Positions 51,025-61,190 of a DNA stretch of 64,000 nucleotides are shown here, in pieces. A program made the translations under genes and the position numbers. Numbering within the stretch: position 1 is the stretch's first letter; each line of letters begins with the position of its first letter. The notes under the pieces are model-generated. The model made no database searches. It worked only from the letters and a program-made list of their open reading frames with translations, and was not told the DNA's origin. The DNA comes from an uncultured Collinsella sp. (GTDB taxonomy: Bacteria > Actinomycetota > Coriobacteriia > Coriobacteriales > Coriobacteriaceae), in assembly GCA_902470695.1 (NCBI GenBank), contig CABRHH010000003.1, positions 78,048 to 142,047 on the forward strand. The letters run 5' to 3'.

Positions 51025-54000
51025 CTAGCGACGGCGCTTGGAAATCACCACGCCGGCCACGATGGCCACCAGCGCTACCACCACAGCCCCGCCGACGTAG
51101 AGCATCACGTCGTCGCCCGTGTGGGGCAGCGTGCCCGCCGGCTTGGTGCCGCTCGGCTTGGCGCCGTTCGGCTTGGTGTGATCCTGGTCGCTCGAGCCAC
51201 CCTGATCGGTGCCGCCACCCGGCTTGTTGTCACCGCCGCCAGGCTCGCCCGGCTTGTTGTCGGGCTGCTCGGGATCGGTTGGGCCCTCGCCGCCGTCGGC
51301 CTCCCAGGCGGCGCGCAGCACCATGTCATCCGTCACAGGCGTGGCAAAGTCGAATGCGGCCCCCAGCTCGCCCGCCGCGTTGACCACGCGCCAGCCCTTG
51401 AAGGTGAAGCCGTCCTTGGCCGGATCGTCGGGCGCCGCAACCGTCGCGCCGTCGGCGACCTCAACGACCGCGTTCTGCATGCCCTCTATGTCGTACTCGA
51501 AGGTCACGGTGTGCACCGGAGCCTGCGGCTCGAACGTCGTATCGAGCAGGGAGACCTCGGCGATGGAGGGCACCGCGCCGTCCGCCCAGGTCACATGGAC
51601 CGCCTTCACGCCATAGAACTGACCCTTGGGCGTGGCGGCGGAAAAGGTGAGGTCCTTCACCGGCTTGTCCAGAGTGCCCAGGTCTATCTCGGCGGTCTGG
51701 CTGTAGTCGGCCTTGGTGTACACCGTGGCGCTCACCTGCGCGCCGCTCGGCTCGCCCCATGACACCACGCGCACGCCGTCGCGCGGCTTGCCGTCCAGCA
51801 GCGGATCGGACACGTGGTAGGTCAGTGTGCCGGACGCATCCTGCGGACGCCAATAGGTGGTGAGCCCGCCGTCGAGCGCCGCCTCGGTGCCATGGCCCTC
51901 AACCGAGGCACCGGCAAACGAGAGCGCACCCGAGGTCCCCGGGAAGCTGACGGCGAAGGGAGTCGCGACGAAATCGAAGGTGACGGGGCCATCCGTACGG
52001 TTCTGCACGCCCACGTAGCGCGCCGACGCCGCAGCGCCGCCTTCGATGGCATCCCAGCTCAGCTTGTTGGTGGAGGACACCGGCGTAAGCCCCGCCTTGG
52101 CCACCGCAGCGGCAGCAGCCTCGTCGAGCTGCACGTCCGCCTGGATGGAGGCCAGGTCGATCGCCACGTACGCGCCGGCGGGGATAACGGCGCTGCCGCC
52201 GGCGATCTGCGCCGTCGTGCTGTCAGCCGTGCCGGACAGGTTGATGTCCTTCGCGTCGGTCACGATCGCGCCGGCCGGGCTCTCAACACCCGCCTCGGCG
52301 CTCAGCTCGTAGACCTTCCACCACTTGGCGGTGTTCTCCAGGTTCACCACGCGGATCGCGCGGGCGTTGACGTTGGCGAAGGTGAACGTCTGGCTCTTGG
52401 CGGAGGTCACGTCCCCCACCTTGTGCCAGCTGCCGTCCTCGGCCTGGTACTCGACTGTGCCCTTGACGATGCCGTCGCCGCCGCTCACGTCCTGCACGAA
52501 GGAGATCTTGCCGATGCGCGCGGCCGGCTCGAAGGCCAGACCCACCCAGTCGTTGGCGCGGATGTTGTTGTTCGCCGTGTTCTTGAGGTGCGCGTAGGTG
52601 CTCGGGTTGCCGTCCGCGATCTTGTCGAGCGTGAACGTGCTGTACTCGGCCATGCCGGCATCCATCTGCGGGGTCACCGTGCTGGGTAGGCGCGTGGCCG
52701 CGACCTCGTTGAGATCCCAGGCGCCCGCGCCGTCCACCACCAGGCGCACGCCGTTGACCGCCGTGTTCTTCTTCAGCGTCAGCTCCTGCTCGGACTTCGC
52801 CGCAAAGGCGCCCAGCTCGGTCCAAGAGCCGCCCACCAGGCCCTCAACGCGCCCGGAGCGCGCGGAGGCACCCTGCTTGATGGAGATCACGCCGATCTCG
52901 GTGGTCTTGGCGTAGGTCACGCCGGCGTTCATGCCCGCCTCGGGCGCAGTGAAGTTCGCGCCGGTGGCTGCATCGCCGTCGGAGATGGCCGCAACCTCGC
53001 CGGAGGCCGGCTTCTCGCTGGCGAACGCATCGACGGAGGCGCTGGCCACGAACTCGGGCGTCACCTCGTTCACGCACCAGTAGCCGCTGTAATACACCTG
53101 GTTGGTCACGCGGAGCCCCGCGATCTCGACCGTCTTGGGCAGCGCCAGCGACTGCTCGGCATCGCCGTTGATGTGGCCCAGCTCCTGCCAGGTCTTGCCG
53201 TCGACGGTATACTCCACCAGCGCGTCTTTCAGCACGTCCTGCGGGCGGTTCGAGGGAACCGACTGCACGAAGCTCACGCGGTTGGCCCGCACGGCCGGCG
53301 CGTAGGTAACGGTGAAGGAATTGCCCACCGCCACGTTGGTGGTGGGGTGATTGCCTGCAAAGTGAGCGTAGGTCTCGGGGTCGCCGTCCACGATGTTCTG
53401 CGGATTGCCCGAAGTGTTCAGGCCCGTGAGCTCGACAGTGGCAACCACATCGACCGTGCCCGCCGCCTTGGCCGCCAGCGGCGCCAGGTACTCGCCCAAC
53501 GCCTCGACCACCGGCCACACCGCGCGGGTGCCGGCGCGTGCGTACTGGGTGTCGTTCACGTAGGGGAAGCTGTGCAGCAGGGCCGCATCGAAACTGCCCT
53601 TGCCCTGCGTGTACTCGATGACCAGCGTGTCCGTATCGCCGGAAAGATGCGCCCGCAGCGCGCGCAGGTAGCGCAGCGCCGCGTCGGTGCCGTCGGTCCA
53701 AAAGCCCAGCCACGGCTCGATCTGGGTGCGCAGCGCATCGTTGGCCGCCTGCTTCTCATAGGTCGCGGTGGCGGCCTGCAGCTCGGTGAACACCTGCTCC
53801 ATCGCATCGATGTCGGAGGCGGTCACGCTGCCGTCGGCGAGCTTGGCGCGGAAGGCGTCGAGCGCGGGCTTAAGTACCTCGGACTCGCGGGACTCGAAGG
53901 TTGTACTACCGCCCTGATACCACTTCATGTGCTCGGACAGGGTGCGCAGCGCGCGGCTGGCATCGGTCTGTTGCGGACTGCCGCCCTCCACGTAGCTGAA

Positions 54001-55452
54001 CGAATCGGCCCACACCTTGTCGGCGTGGTCGTAGCTCGTCCAGTTGTTCCAGGAGAAGTCGGCATTCAGGAAGATGCCCACCTTGCTGGGCTCGGACTGC
54101 TGCATGGGGTTGATCACGCAGCCCACGAGCGAACCGGGGACCACATCGGCGCCCAGCGCGTTCTCATATCCGCCCATGGAGAGGTGGTCGCGCGTGTTGT
54201 CGGTGCACGGCCAGTTGATCCACATGAACGGCACCACGCCCGACTTGCCCGTGAAGGTGTCGATGGTGCCCTTGTCGGCCTTGCCCCACACCTGCGTGCC
54301 CGTCATGATGGGCTTCACGTTCCCGGGCAGGTCCTTGTACCAGGATTCGCCGGCCTGCGCGTAGTTGGCGGCCACGAACGGGATGGTGTCCTTCAGGCCC
54401 GGATACTTCGGCGTGCCGTCCTCGTTCTGCATCTTCTGCAGCTCGTGCAGCCAGTTCGTGAGGTCGGTGAGCAGGCGGATGTAGTTGTTCACGTTGTTGC
54501 CGGGAATGGCCGCGTCGTCGGCGCTCAGCATGATCTGGCGGCACCCCGCATCGATGACCTGCAGGTACTTGGCCTTGAGCGTTGCCAAGTCCTGCGCATA
54601 GCTTGCGCCGAAGCTGATCGGGTTGTTCATGAACGGGTGCAGCGCGTACACGAAGCGGCACTTGGAGGCGTTGCCCGCCTCGGCCAGCTCGGCAAGGCGC
54701 GCCAGCTCCTCGGGCGTGTACAGCTCACGCCATTGGGCGTTGTGCTTGGGATCGTCCTTGGGCGCGTAGATATAGGCGTTCAGCTTGTAGTAGCCGCCCC
54801 AGCGCATGAGCTCCATGCGGTCGGCGGTGCTCCAGGGGTTGCCGTAGTAGCCCTCGATGAAGCCGCGCGTTTCCACGTCGGCGAAGTCATTCACCGTAAG
54901 CGCCGCGAGCGTGCGATCCGGCAGCTGCTGGAAAATCTGGTACAGCGTGGACAGGCCGTAGAACGCCGCATCGGTGTCGCGGCCCAGCACGATGATGCGC
55001 GCCGGTGCCGCATCGGTTGCGGGCTGGACGGCGAGCAGGTACGCATCGGTATGGGAGAACAGATCGCGCTCCGGCGCAACACCGCCGGCCGACACCAGCG
55101 CATCGACCGCGCCCTTGGAGCCGCTTGTGCCCACCAGCACCTCGGTGCGGGCGGGATCGGTCCCCGGCCGCTCGATCTTGTTGGCCTTGATGTTCTTGAG
55201 CTTGAGCGTGTCGGTCAGACGCTGCCCGGTGGCCGCGTCGATGCCGGGCTCAACGAGCACGTCGACGGTGTCGGGCAGCTGCAGCGTGCCCGCCCCATAG
55301 GATATGGACTGCACAGAAGGGTAGATGGTGTATTCCGTTTGAGCAAAAGCCGGCAATGCCAGCGAAAGCGTTGCCGCCGCGGCAGCTGCCGTAGCGCACA
55401 CCGCCGTTGCGAGCGCCCGGAATACCCCCTTTCTGCATGACCTGTTGTGCAT
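51025..55452 (-). CDS. Cell-wall-anchored GH84 beta-N-acetylglucosaminidase (NagJ/hyaluronidase-like)
   Basis: 1475 residues. Signal peptide (cleavage near AFA-QT, residue 37), a GH20b-like N-domain (38-185), the GH84 catalytic domain (about 190-480, starting RGFIEGYYGNPWS) with catalytic pair D312-D313 in MLSADDAAIP, a helical region (480-640), then several discoidin/CBM32-like domains (about 660-1050) and a sugar-binding-type module near 1130-1280. An InlB/Flg_new-type repeat (HTVTFEYDIEGMQ onward), a G/P-rich spacer and the sorting signal LPHTG with helix and RRR end the protein. It should be fixed to peptidoglycan by sortase and remove GlcNAc from host glycans. AGGAAGGAG precedes the ATG at 55452. 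Confidence 0.92.
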   Translation of the reverse strand: MHNRSCRKGVFRALATAVCATAAAAAATLSLALPAFAQTEYTIYPSVQSISYGAGTLQLPDTVDVLVEPGIDAATGQRLTDTLKLKNIKANKIERPGTDPARTEVLVGTSGSKGAVDALVSAGGVAPERDLFSHTDAYLLAVQPATDAAPARIIVLGRDTDAAFYGLSTLYQIFQQLPDRTLAALTVNDFADVETRGFIEGYYGNPWSTADRMELMRWGGYYKLNAYIYAPKDDPKHNAQWRELYTPEELARLAELAEAGNASKCRFVYALHPFMNNPISFGASYAQDLATLKAKYLQVIDAGCRQIMLSADDAAIPGNNVNNYIRLLTDLTNWLHELQKMQNEDGTPKYPGLKDTIPFVAANYAQAGESWYKDLPGNVKPIMTGTQVWGKADKGTIDTFTGKSGVVPFMWINWPCTDNTRDHLSMGGYENALGADVVPGSLVGCVINPMQQSEPSKVGIFLNADFSWNNWTSYDHADKVWADSFSYVEGGSPQQTDASRALRTLSEHMKWYQGGSTTFESRESEVLKPALDAFRAKLADGSVTASDIDAMEQVFTELQAATATYEKQAANDALRTQIEPWLGFWTDGTDAALRYLRALRAHLSGDTDTLVIEYTQGKGSFDAALLHSFPYVNDTQYARAGTRAVWPVVEALGEYLAPLAAKAAGTVDVVATVELTGLNTSGNPQNIVDGDPETYAHFAGNHPTTNVAVGNSFTVTYAPAVRANRVSFVQSVPSNRPQDVLKDALVEYTVDGKTWQELGHINGDAEQSLALPKTVEIAGLRVTNQVYYSGYWCVNEVTPEFVASASVDAFASEKPASGEVAAISDGDAATGANFTAPEAGMNAGVTYAKTTEIGVISIKQGASARSGRVEGLVGGSWTELGAFAAKSEQELTLKKNTAVNGVRLVVDGAGAWDLNEVAATRLPSTVTPQMDAGMAEYSTFTLDKIADGNPSTYAHLKNTANNNIRANDWVGLAFEPAARIGKISFVQDVSGGDGIVKGTVEYQAEDGSWHKVGDVTSAKSQTFTFANVNARAIRVVNLENTAKWWKVYELSAEAGVESPAGAIVTDAKDINLSGTADSTTAQIAGGSAVIPAGAYVAIDLASIQADVQLDEAAAAAVAKAGLTPVSSTNKLSWDAIEGGAAASARYVGVQNRTDGPVTFDFVATPFAVSFPGTSGALSFAGASVEGHGTEAALDGGLTTYWRPQDASGTLTYHVSDPLLDGKPRDGVRVVSWGEPSGAQVSATVYTKADYSQTAEIDLGTLDKPVKDLTFSAATPKGQFYGVKAVHVTWADGAVPSIAEVSLLDTTFEPQAPVHTVTFEYDIEGMQNAVVEVADGATVAAPDDPAKDGFTFKGWRVVNAAGELGAAFDFATPVTDDMVLRAAWEADGGEGPTDPEQPDNKPGEPGGGDNKPGGGTDQGGSSDQDHTKPNGAKPSGTKPAGTLPHTGDDVMLYVGGAVVVALVAIVAGVVISKRRR

Positions 55453-55557
55453 GTATGACTCCTTCCTTTCGCCCCACAGCACAGATTGCGGGCGACACCG
55501 GCCCCTGCTGGGCGAGCCGAATCGCCGAACGAGTAAATATAGCTGGAAATATGCATG

Positions 55558-55600
55558 AAAAAGCCCGCGTTACCGGTTTATTCGGCAAGCGGGCCTGTTT
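55558..55600. terminator. Bidirectional-looking terminator after the GH20 gene
   Basis: Arms GCCCGC (55563-55568) with GCGGGC (55589-55594) and inner CCG/CGG around GTTTATT. It is flanked by A5 on the left and CTGTTTT on the right, so it has a T-run in both directions. On the minus strand it would end GH20 transcription before the GH84 promoter. A second 10-base hairpin (55616-55625 with 55644-55653) lies just upstream. Confidence 0.75.
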
Positions 55601-55719
55601 TATCGGTGGCCGGTCGCCGGGCTTGAGGCGCCCGCAGGTGCTCCAAGCCCGGCTTGCCGGTCTCCATTCGATTCCAGCGCGAGGAGGTATGGGGGATATG
55701 CTCTCGCACTCGAATGGAC

Positions 55720-58700
55720 TTAGGAGTGCCGACGGCGGGCGACGAGCGCCCCGCCGGCGAGGGTTGCCACGGCACCAACGGATACCGCCGCCGCGACGAG
55801 GAGGCTGGCGTCGCCCGTACGGGGCAACGCCGCGGAGGGTTTCTTGGTGCCCGCGGGCTTGGTACCCTGAGAACCGTCGGGTTTGATGGAGCCGCCGGGG
55901 ACGCCGGAGCCGGTATCGCCGGTGCTGCCACCATGGTTCTGATCGCCGCCCGGCTCCCCAGGCTTGTTGTCCGGCTGCTCGGGGTCGGTCGGGCCCTGCC
56001 CATCGTCGTTCTTCTTGAAGCGTGCCTCAAGCGTGATGTCCTCGGTCACCGGCGTGGCGAAATCGAAGGCCGTATCGCCCCGGAACCAACCCACGAAGGT
56101 ATAGCCGTCCTTCACCGGATCGGTGGGCGCAGCCGTTGTGGCGCCATCGGCGATCTCGGTGCTCGTGTAGACGTTGCCGTCCACCATGAAGGTCACCGTG
56201 TGCTTGGCCGCAGGCTCGGGCGGCTCGGGCTCATCGGCGCCGCGCTTGAAGCGGGCCTCGACCGCCACGCTATAGGTGGCGTCGACCGTATAGCTCGCCT
56301 CGCGGGAGAGCGGCTCGGATGCGCAGGGGGCAAACCAGCCCACGAACTCCATGTTCGCCGCGGGCTTGGCGGTGAGTGTCACCGAGCCGCCGCGCTCGAC
56401 GTCGGCACGATACACCGACGCGGACGCATCGGCATCCTCGGCCGTGCCCGCAATGGTGCCGCCCGCCTTGCCGCTCGCCATATCGAGCGAGCCGTCCTCG
56501 GCCGCCTGGTAGCTCATGCCTGCCGCGTAGACGGTGCTCGTCTGCGCCGGCGTGTTCGCAATGTCGAACTCCGACACCGCCACCCACTTCTTGCCGTTTG
56601 CTGCGGCCGAGTCGGTCACCTCGAACTTCACACCGTACACGGTCTGCTCGTCGAAGCGAATCGTCTTCTGCGAGCCGTCGGCCTTGAACGTCACATCCTT
56701 GGCAACCTGCTGCCACGCGCCGTCCTTCGCGGTCCTGAGATAGAGGCTGGCGCGGGTCACATACCCGCTCGCCGTGTCGGTGCGCGGCGTGAAGGAGAAC
56801 TGGTTGATGGTGTAGCCCTCGCCGAAATCAATCTCGGCCCAGATGGGATTCGTGGCGGTGAGCTGGCCGTCCTTGTTGTCGGCGGTCACCGCGCGCCAGT
56901 TGGAGTGCCAGTGCGTCTTGGGGTTGTTGTCCCAGGCGTAGCGCAGCTCGCCCTCGGTGGCGGTGCCGGTGGCGTCGGCCGTCCAGGAGTTGGTCTTGCC
57001 GGTCCAGCCCTTCTTGTTGAACTCATCGCGCACGCTCGTATCCGCAGGCTTCACGCTCACGTTATCGATCGTCGCGGCGATGCTGTGGGTTTTGGAGCCG
57101 ATGCGCTCAAGCGGCAGCGTGAGGGTGGCGTTCGAGATGCCCTCCTTCTTGACAAGGCCCTGGTCCTTGAAGCGGCCGGTGGCCTTGCCCCGGACCACGC
57201 CGTCAACCGTCAACGTCGTTGCCTGCGTGCCCGTCGTGATCTGGATGTTCACCTGCTTGCCCACGGGGAGTTTGTAGTCGAAGTAATAGTCATACAGCTC
57301 GCGGGTGAAGCCCAGGCGACCGTCGTCCATCACGCGGATGTCCAACGTGCCGTAGGGCGCATCGGCCTCGAAGATGATGTCGCCAGGACAGGCGGCGCGG
57401 GTCAGCTCGATATCGAACGACAGGGTCGTGCCCGTGGCGATCTTATCGAGCGGGGAGCTCACATAGGAGGCGCCGCCGGCCAGCTTCAGCGCGCCGTCGG
57501 CCACCGCGGCACCTGCGCCCTCGGCCAGCGCACGGTCGTTGCCGCTCGTGTCGGCCAGGCCCTTCTCGAAGTCGTAGGCAGCGTAGGCGTCACCCGTGCG
57601 GGACGCCTTGCTGTAGGGGTTCGTGCGCGGAGCGTCGCCCTGCTGGGAGGCGAGCTTCTTGAGCGCGTCGGCGCTGCCCTTCTCCTTGCCGGTGGCGGCC
57701 CAGTTCTTCTCGGCGTAGAACGGCAGGGCATCGAAGAAGCGCGCGTACTCGTCGGCCTCGCTCAGGCCCGAGGCGCTCTTGTCGATGTTGTCGTTCCAGA
57801 TAGCGAACGCCGAGCCGAGCACCTGGTCGTCGCCGGAGGGCAGGTTGAGCCACCCCTGCTTGGTGCTCACGCGCTCGGGTGCGAACTCGTTGAAGATCGC
57901 CGTGGTGTTCAGGTAGTCACCGTAAGCGCCGCGGCTGCCGCCGCCGTTGGGCACCATGTAGCCGTAGGTGTCGATGGTGTTGATAAGGTCGTAGCCCATG
58001 TCGTACATGGCCTGGCCGTCGGCCCAGTCGCGCGACCACAGGTTCATCTGCACGCCGGCGATCGCCTCGGGCTTGATCTGCGTGGAGCCCGACAGCCAGG
58101 TAAGGCCACCCCACATGCGCACGGTGTTCGTCTGCTTCACATGCGGGATCAGGTCGTTCACGAAGCTGCGGTAGGTCTCGTTGCCGCCGGCGATAAGGAA
58201 CTCGTCGGCGCCCACGTGGACCACAGTGTCCTTGTCGAAGGTGGGCGCGGCACCGCCGGTGTAGTCGTCGAAGATCTCCTCGATCTTCTTGGTGGCCTCG
58301 GGTTTGGTGAGGTCGAAGTGGTCGATGGCATGGCGCTGGGCATTTGTGGTGAGGCTCTTGCCGGTGACGCCGAGCTCGGGCCACACCTTGGTGAAGGCCA
58401 CCGCATGGGCGGGCATATCGATCTCGGGCACGATATTCATCCCTAAGGCGCGCTCGGACTGAATAAAGGAACGGAACTCCTCCTTGGAGATCGCGTAGTC
58501 CTTCGCGGTGGGCGTCTCACCCTGCGCGTTGGCCACGTCCGTTTCCAGGCGGAAAGCGCTGTAGGCCTTCCAGGCCTCCGCCTCGGTGGTGTAGTGCTCC
58601 AGGAAGATATAGTTGTCCGACAGATGCGTCTGGAAGTCGTTCATCTTGTAGTAGCGCATGGTGCGCGCGGCGGTTTTCATCATCTCCAGCGAGACGGGCT

Positions 58701-60495
58701 TGCGCGCCACGTCCCACATGAAGCCGCGCACGCGGAAGCGCGGGTAGTCGCGCATCTGGCCCTGCGGGAAAGCCGTAGCGTCCTGGCGCGACATCTGCAG
58801 AATCGTCTGCATGCCGTACATGTTGCCCACCACGGCTTGCGACTGTACGTCGATGCGCTTGGCGCCGATGGTCATGGTGTAACCCTCGTCGCCCAGCAGC
58901 TTGTCGCCCGCCGGAGCGCCCAGGGTGAAGTTGATCGCGCCATCCGCAGCCGTGCCCTGCGAGGCGGTGAGCTTGATGCCGGTGAAGTCCTGGTAGTCGG
59001 CCACGAACTCATCCACAACCGCCTTGAGCGCAGCGTCCGAGTAGGTGACGCGCGTGATGTCTTTCGCCACCAGCTTGGCGGTGTTGGTTGCATGCCATTC
59101 CTGGATCTCGGGGATGATCTTCGGCTTGGCGTTCGCGTGCTGCGCGGCATCGTTGGTGCCGCGGACCGTGTACTCAAGGTCGCTGGAGGTCAGGCTTTCC
59201 TGCGTGGCGTCCTGCGTCACGGTCCAGGACACCTTGACCGTCTTGTCCTCGAGCGGATGCACCACGGTGAGGTCATCGCCGATGATCTGCTCGAAATCGG
59301 CGCCGTTCAGCTTGATCGTGAATCCCGCTGGCACCTGGGGCAGCGGCAAGGTCTTCTGGCCGCGCTCAATCGTGGCGCCGCGCAGGCCCGCCACCACCTC
59401 TTTCAGGCTCTCCCCGTTGGCGCGCACGTTGGAATAGGCTTCCAGCTCAACTACCGACACGCCATTCCATTGGGTTTGCGCAGGATCCGTGGCGATGTCG
59501 AAATTCGTCAGGCGGATGGCCTTGGCCGCAACGGGCGCCTCAAGATCCGCACGCACATGCGTGGCGTAGCCGCTTCCGTCCTGGGCATTCGTAACGCGCT
59601 GGACCGTGGTCCAGGGGCCGCCTTCGGTGGCCTGATACTGGATGTCGAAGGCCTTGACGTTACCCGGCTGCACGGCCACGGAACGCGTCTCGAAAGTGAT
59701 GTCGAGCTGCGAGATCTTGGTGACCCGGCCAAAGGTTGCCTGCAGATAGACGTTTGCATCGGGCTTGGCCGCACCGCTCGACCAGCGGGTGGTGTCGCTG
59801 CCGTCGCCTGCCTTGTCGGGGCTGAGGGTGTCGGCTTCCTGGCCGCTTGCCTGCAGCGCGGCGGTGCGGACGTGGTTCACGTTCGGCGTGTCCAGGGCGT
59901 CGACCTGCTCGTTGGAGTAGGCCTCCAGCTCGGCTACGCCGGCGCCGTTCCACTGTGTGGAGCCCGCCTTTGCCTTGAAGTTGGTGAGCTCGATCCAGGT
60001 GGCGTCGACTGGGGTGTCGAGCACCACTGTGACGTCCGTGGAGAAGCCGTTGCCCGAGGTTGCATTCTGCACGCTTTTAGCCAGGTGCTCCGCGCCCGAC
60101 GCGTCCGCGTACTTCACGTCGAACGACTCGATGTTGGAAGGCTGCACGGGCACTGATCGGTTCTCGAACGTGACGTTGAGCTGCTTGACGGTGGTCGTAG
60201 CGTCGAACTGCGCGCGCAGATAGACGTCGGCCGCCGGGACGCTCTCCCCGCTCGACCACCAGGTTGTTTTGTCGCCGTCCTTGGCGAACCGCGCTGCGCG
60301 GCTCTCCGCCTCGGTTGTCGAGGCGGTCACCGTCGCCTTCAGCACGTGGTTGACATTGGGCGTTGCCACCGGCGTTTCCGCCGCGTACGCCGCAGCCGGG
60401 GCAACGATGCCGCCGCCGAGCGCAAACGCTGCGGCAGCCGCAATTGCGAGCGTACGCATACGACGCCACGGTCGATCGAACCGGAGTCTCTCCAT
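55720..60495 (-). CDS. Cell-wall-anchored GH20 beta-N-acetylhexosaminidase
   Basis: 1591 residues. Signal peptide (1-38), two discoidin/CBM32-like domains (about 45-190 and 190-330), a GH20b domain, then the GH20 barrel (about 580-960) with GMNIVPEIDMPAHAVAF and the catalytic pair D764-E765 in VHVGADEFLIAGG. A laminin-G-like domain (about 990-1140), another CBM32 domain (1150-1310), Flg_new repeats (GYTFVGWFRG), a charged G/P spacer and the sorting signal LPRTG with helix and RRRHS follow. It cleaves terminal GlcNAc or GalNAc from glycans. The ATG at 60495 has GGAG seven bases upstream; an ATG at 60507 is possible. Its pre-anchor segment (GPTDPEQPDNKPGEPGG) is also in the GH84 enzyme. Confidence 0.93.
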   Translation of the reverse strand: MERLRFDRPWRRMRTLAIAAAAAFALGGGIVAPAAAYAAETPVATPNVNHVLKATVTASTTEAESRAARFAKDGDKTTWWSSGESVPAADVYLRAQFDATTTVKQLNVTFENRSVPVQPSNIESFDVKYADASGAEHLAKSVQNATSGNGFSTDVTVVLDTPVDATWIELTNFKAKAGSTQWNGAGVAELEAYSNEQVDALDTPNVNHVRTAALQASGQEADTLSPDKAGDGSDTTRWSSGAAKPDANVYLQATFGRVTKISQLDITFETRSVAVQPGNVKAFDIQYQATEGGPWTTVQRVTNAQDGSGYATHVRADLEAPVAAKAIRLTNFDIATDPAQTQWNGVSVVELEAYSNVRANGESLKEVVAGLRGATIERGQKTLPLPQVPAGFTIKLNGADFEQIIGDDLTVVHPLEDKTVKVSWTVTQDATQESLTSSDLEYTVRGTNDAAQHANAKPKIIPEIQEWHATNTAKLVAKDITRVTYSDAALKAVVDEFVADYQDFTGIKLTASQGTAADGAINFTLGAPAGDKLLGDEGYTMTIGAKRIDVQSQAVVGNMYGMQTILQMSRQDATAFPQGQMRDYPRFRVRGFMWDVARKPVSLEMMKTAARTMRYYKMNDFQTHLSDNYIFLEHYTTEAEAWKAYSAFRLETDVANAQGETPTAKDYAISKEEFRSFIQSERALGMNIVPEIDMPAHAVAFTKVWPELGVTGKSLTTNAQRHAIDHFDLTKPEATKKIEEIFDDYTGGAAPTFDKDTVVHVGADEFLIAGGNETYRSFVNDLIPHVKQTNTVRMWGGLTWLSGSTQIKPEAIAGVQMNLWSRDWADGQAMYDMGYDLINTIDTYGYMVPNGGGSRGAYGDYLNTTAIFNEFAPERVSTKQGWLNLPSGDDQVLGSAFAIWNDNIDKSASGLSEADEYARFFDALPFYAEKNWAATGKEKGSADALKKLASQQGDAPRTNPYSKASRTGDAYAAYDFEKGLADTSGNDRALAEGAGAAVADGALKLAGGASYVSSPLDKIATGTTLSFDIELTRAACPGDIIFEADAPYGTLDIRVMDDGRLGFTRELYDYYFDYKLPVGKQVNIQITTGTQATTLTVDGVVRGKATGRFKDQGLVKKEGISNATLTLPLERIGSKTHSIAATIDNVSVKPADTSVRDEFNKKGWTGKTNSWTADATGTATEGELRYAWDNNPKTHWHSNWRAVTADNKDGQLTATNPIWAEIDFGEGYTINQFSFTPRTDTASGYVTRASLYLRTAKDGAWQQVAKDVTFKADGSQKTIRFDEQTVYGVKFEVTDSAAANGKKWVAVSEFDIANTPAQTSTVYAAGMSYQAAEDGSLDMASGKAGGTIAGTAEDADASASVYRADVERGGSVTLTAKPAANMEFVGWFAPCASEPLSREASYTVDATYSVAVEARFKRGADEPEPPEPAAKHTVTFMVDGNVYTSTEIADGATTAAPTDPVKDGYTFVGWFRGDTAFDFATPVTEDITLEARFKKNDDGQGPTDPEQPDNKPGEPGGDQNHGGSTGDTGSGVPGGSIKPDGSQGTKPAGTKKPSAALPRTGDASLLVAAAVSVGAVATLAGGALVARRRHS

Positions 60496-60819
60496 AGATT
60501 TCTCCATCCCCTGGAACGTTTTCAGCAGCGGTTGCAGCCCGCATACTGCGCTCAATTGTGCTCCCACTGTACGACAGGGCCACATGCGGGCGCAGCAACC
60601 CTCCGGCCAACGGCAGAGTTTGGCAGGCGAACGGTCTCCAACACAGAAAAACGATGGGATATTTGCGCGCGCATCGGTATGAATGGGCGCGGGCGCCGGG
60701 ATGTTTGAATGACGCACGGCCGCGGGTACCCGAATGGAGCTCGGCGGCAACCGGTCTTGAGGCGAGCATGCAGGGGTGTCGTGCGTGGAGGCGGATATCG
60801 CGCATGGAAACGGAGCCCG

Positions 60820-60970
60820 ATACGCACGCAGGCCGGGCACGGCACGCAGGCCGGGCACGGCACGCAGGCTGTGCACGGCACGCACGCTGGGCGCGGCGCA
60901 CACAAGCTCAGCGCGGCACGCACGCTGGGCGCGGCGCACACAAGCTCGGCGCGGCACGCACGTAAGTTGG
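60820..60970. repeat. Short tandem repeats (18-bp then 38-bp)
   Basis: CACGCAGG recurs at 60825, 60843 and 60861 (18-base period), followed by a 38-base unit (CGCACGCTGGGCGCGGCGCA then CACAAGCTC) at 60881 and 60919. It lies upstream of the GH20 gene. In-frame open reading frames here translate to repetitive RAxPAC peptides without ribosome sites. No gene was found in 60496-61190. Confidence 0.75.
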
Positions 60971-61190
60971 GCTCGGTGCGCACAGGCGGGCATCAGCGTG
61001 CGCACAAGCAGGACTCGACGTGCACGCAGGCTGAACCCTTGCACGCAGAGGGCTCGGATCCAATCTGCGACTCCATCAATCGACTGCCCCGGCGACGAGG
61101 TTGCCGGCCATCGGTCTTCCCTCGTATCTCAATATGCAGGATTTCTCTTATATATTAAATATTATCCGTGAATTCGATTCTAGTATTTCT

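Noticed and set aside
53173..58446. 755- and 930-codon plus-strand open frames opposite the GH84 and GH20 genes
   Set aside because: Antisense shadows with unnatural composition; the minus-strand genes have clear domains, signal peptides and sorting signals.
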